A DNA stretch of 8,839 nucleotides from positions 1 through 8,839 of the forward strand of contig JAPSIP010000054.1 of NCBI GenBank assembly GCA_031178645.1, written 5' to 3'. The translations under genes and the position numbers were made by a program. Every line of letters starts with the position of its first letter. Positions within the stretch are counted from its first letter, which is position 1. The notes beneath the pieces are model-generated. The model did not search any database, had not been told where the DNA came from, and saw only the letters and a list, made by a program, of their open reading frames with translations. This document shows positions 7,081 to 8,839 of this stretch, piece after piece. This DNA is from Paracoccus sp. (in: a-proteobacteria). Lineage in GTDB: Bacteria; Pseudomonadota; Alphaproteobacteria; Rhodobacterales; Rhodobacteraceae.

Positions 7081-7086
7081 TGGCGG

Positions 7087-8373
7087 TCAGGCTGCCCGCC
7101 GGTCGCGGCCGATGCCCAGCAATTGATAGATCACCAGGGCGGCCAGCGTCGATGTGCCGATGCCGCCCAGGGCGAAGCCGCCGATGTTCACGGTGAAATC
7201 GCCCGCGCCTAGGATCAGCGCCACACCCACGGTGAACAGGTTCCGCGGGTCTGAAAAGTCCACGCGGTTGTCCACCCAGATCCGCGCCATCGCCGATGCG
7301 ATCAGCCCGAAGACCGACACCGCCAGCCCCGCCAGCACCGGCGCGGGGATCGTTTGCAGGATCGCGCCGAACTTGGGCGACAGCCCCAGCAGGATCGCGA
7401 TGATGGCTGCCATCGGGAAGATCAGCGTGGAATAGACCTTGGTCATCGCCATGACGCCGATGTTTTCGGCATAGGTGGTGACGCCCGTCCCGCCCCCTGC
7501 CCCGGCGATCATCGTGGCCAGCCCGTCGCCCAAAAAGCCCCGGCCGATATAGCGGTCCATGTTCTGCCCCGTGATCGACCCAAGCGCCTTGATATGGCCA
7601 AGGTTCTCGGCCACCAGGACGACGGCGACGGGGGCGATCATGCTGATCGCGGTCCAGTCGAACTGCGGCGCGGTGAAGTTGGGCATCCCGAACCAGGCGG
7701 CCGCGCCGACCCGGCCAAAGTCGATGCCGGGCACCAGCCCCGCGCCGTTGCCGAAGACCAGCACCAGCAGGTATCCGAAGCCAAGCGCGATCAGGACAGC
7801 GATGCGGCGTGTCGTCCGGCCCCCATAGGCCGACACCATCGCCATGCACAGGACCGTGGCAAGGGCAATGGACAGATGCGCCATGCTGCCCTTCAACTGC
7901 CCCACCGCCACGGGCGCAAGGTTCAGGCCGATGGACACGCCGATGGCACCCGTCACGGCGGGCGGCATCAGCCGTTCGACCCAGCCCGACCCGATCGCCA
8001 TGACCAGAAGCCCGATCAGCGCGTAGACCAGTCCGGCTGCGATGATTCCGCCCAGGGCCACGCCGATACTGGGGTTGGCCCCGCCGCCGGCGAAGCCGGT
8101 CGCGGCCATCACCACGGCGATGAAGGCGAAGGACGACCCCAGATAGCTGGGCACCCGCCCGCCGGTGATCGCAAAGAACAGCAGCGTGCCGATGCCGGAA
8201 AAGAACACCGCCACATTTGGGTCGAAGCCCATGATCAGCGGCGCCAGGATCGTCGATCCCGACATGGCCAGCAGGTGCTGCAGGCTCATCGGGACCGCTG
8301 CGGCCAATGGCAGCTTCTCATCGGGAAGGACCGTCGCGCCGGTGGCCGGCCGCCAGTTTGGAAAATAACCCAT
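7087..8373 (-). CDS. NCS2-family uracil permease (RutG/UraA-like)
   Basis: NCS2 (nucleobase-cation symporter 2) permeases import uracil or xanthine with protons across the inner membrane. The 428-residue protein aligns by eye with E. coli RutG along its length. Shared features include the N-terminal LPDEKLPL (16-23), SLQHLLAMSGSTILAP (30-45), GGRVPSYLGSSFAF (71-84), WVERLMPPAVTGA (131-143), LVAENLGHIKA (253-263), GVTTYAENIGVMA (297-309) and LGAGDF (388-393). Glu256, His260 and Glu303 correspond by motif to the substrate and proton-coupling residues of UraA. RutG-specific wording (AENLGH, TTYAENIGV) favours uracil over xanthine. No rutA-F, pyrimidine catabolism or upp genes are in the window, so it stands alone here. 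The ATG at 8371-8373 is preceded by AAGAGAAG, an acceptable ribosome site. It is convergent with the CNNM/CorC gene with a six-base gap and no obvious terminator. Confidence 0.9.
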   Translation of the reverse strand: MGYFPNWRPATGATVLPDEKLPLAAAVPMSLQHLLAMSGSTILAPLIMGFDPNVAVFFSGIGTLLFFAITGGRVPSYLGSSFAFIAVVMAATGFAGGGANPSIGVALGGIIAAGLVYALIGLLVMAIGSGWVERLMPPAVTGAIGVSIGLNLAPVAVGQLKGSMAHLSIALATVLCMAMVSAYGGRTTRRIAVLIALGFGYLLVLVFGNGAGLVPGIDFGRVGAAAWFGMPNFTAPQFDWTAISMIAPVAVVLVAENLGHIKALGSITGQNMDRYIGRGFLGDGLATMIAGAGGGTGVTTYAENIGVMAMTKVYSTLIFPMAAIIAILLGLSPKFGAILQTIPAPVLAGLAVSVFGLIASAMARIWVDNRVDFSDPRNLFTVGVALILGAGDFTVNIGGFALGGIGTSTLAALVIYQLLGIGRDRRAA

Positions 8374-8465
8374 GGTCTTCTCTTGTCGTGATTCTGGCGG
8401 CAGGATTAGCCGATCCGGGCGCGCAGACCAATTGCCGAAGGTCTTAGCGGCAAGGAAGGCCGCAC
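8374..8465 (-). promoter_or_regulatory. Presumed promoter region of the uracil permease gene
   Basis: The terminator just upstream isolates the permease from the Bax inhibitor gene, so its promoter should lie in these 92 bases. A small inverted repeat, AGACC (8426-8430) with GGTCT (8441-8445), may be an operator or a chance match. No confident promoter boxes are seen. Confidence 0.25.
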
Positions 8466-8496
8466 AAAGAAAAACCCCCGCCTTTGGGGCGGGGGT
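8466..8496 (-). terminator. Intrinsic terminator of the Bax inhibitor-1 family gene
   Basis: Read on the - strand, an 8-bp all-G/C stem (CCCCCGCC paired with GGCGGGGG, loop CCAAA, extended by one A-T pair) is followed directly by TTTTTCTTT. It lies about 27 bases after the stop of the Bax inhibitor-1 gene and is a textbook intrinsic terminator. Confidence 0.92.
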
Positions 8497-8522
8497 CGAA
8501 GCGGTCAGGCTGTCCGCGCAGG

Positions 8523-8839
8523 TTATTCGCGGTTGCCCATGAACTGCAGCAGGAACATGAACAGGTTCAGGAAGTCCAGGTACAGTTGCAAGGCGCCCAT
8601 GATGGCGGTCTTGCCCAGGAAGTCCCGGTCGGAACCCGCCAGTTGCAGATAGGTGTTCTTGATGTTCTGCGTGTCATAAGCGGTCAGGCCGGCGAAGATC
8701 AGCACGCCCAGGATCGAGATCGCGAACTGCATCCCCGACGACTGCAGGAAGATGTTCACGATCGAGGCCACGATCAGGCCGATCACGCCCATGATCAGGA
8801 AGCTGCCCCAGCCCGAGATGTCCTTCTTCGTGGTATAGC
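8523..8839 (-). CDS. Bax inhibitor-1 (BI-1)/YccA family membrane protein, C-terminal part
   Basis: Only the C-terminal part (about 104 residues) lies in the window and the gene continues past base 8839. An internal ATG at 8792 could be taken for the start, but the frame is open to the edge and encodes YTTKKDISGWGSFLIMG. This matches the usual middle of BI-1/YccA proteins, so the CDS is partial. The visible part has three or four hydrophobic segments, with the family motifs LTAYDTQNIK and LQLYLDFLNLFMFLLQ. The two aspartates in these motifs correspond to the pair that forms the pH-sensitive latch in the Bacillus homologue YetJ. In bacteria these inner-membrane proteins are linked to calcium leak or to modulation of the FtsH protease, but the physiological role is uncertain. 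The gene ends in its own terminator. Confidence 0.93.
   Translation of the reverse strand, partial: YTTKKDISGWGSFLIMGVIGLIVASIVNIFLQSSGMQFAISILGVLIFAGLTAYDTQNIKNTYLQLAGSDRDFLGKTAIMGALQLYLDFLNLFMFLLQFMGNRE

Noticed and set aside
7354..8391. Long + strand open frame of 345 codons opposite the permease gene
   Set aside because: Highly charged shadow of a hydrophobic membrane protein, with no family likeness.

Overview
This window looks like ordinary chromosomal DNA from a GC-rich alphaproteobacterium, most likely a Rhodobacterales member close to Paracoccus. The reasons are the high GC content with strong third-position G/C bias, the order tatC followed by a DUF815 ATPase, and the style of the proteins. 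The genus is an inference from pattern recognition. I see no mobile elements, tRNA or rRNA genes, CRISPR arrays or large repeats. Every gene can be assigned to a known family.

Left part (1-1708, + strand): tatC, the core subunit of the twin-arginine translocase, starts at a GTG directly after an in-frame stop. It is followed, with a one-base overlap (TGATG), by a DUF815 AAA-type ATPase. These are probably the end of a tatA-tatB-tatC operon whose start lies outside the window.

Middle (1705-4430, - strand): two genes, probably co-transcribed. An AGE-family sugar epimerase/isomerase comes first, and 35 bp later a PhoD-like metallophosphatase without a signal peptide. The phosphatase gene ends tail to tail with the DUF815 gene and their stop codons overlap. 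A 241-bp divergent intergenic region (4431-4671) follows. It is rich in short hairpins and CTTGCA copies and may hold two promoters and a structured leader for the next gene.

Right-centre (4672-7080, + strand): a TerC/Alx-type membrane protein, ending in a clear intrinsic terminator, and then a CNNM/CorC-type protein (DUF21, two CBS domains, CorC_HlyC). Both belong to families linked to divalent metal ion transport. In some other bacteria TerC and CBS-CorC_HlyC modules are fused in one protein, so their adjacency here may be meaningful.

Right end (7087-8839, - strand): an NCS2 uracil permease resembling RutG, and the C-terminal part of a Bax inhibitor-1 family membrane protein that runs off the window. 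A strong GC-rich terminator separates the two.

I found no undescribed multi-gene system. The items most worth checking are the terC leader, the TerC-CorC pairing and the epimerase-phosphatase pair.
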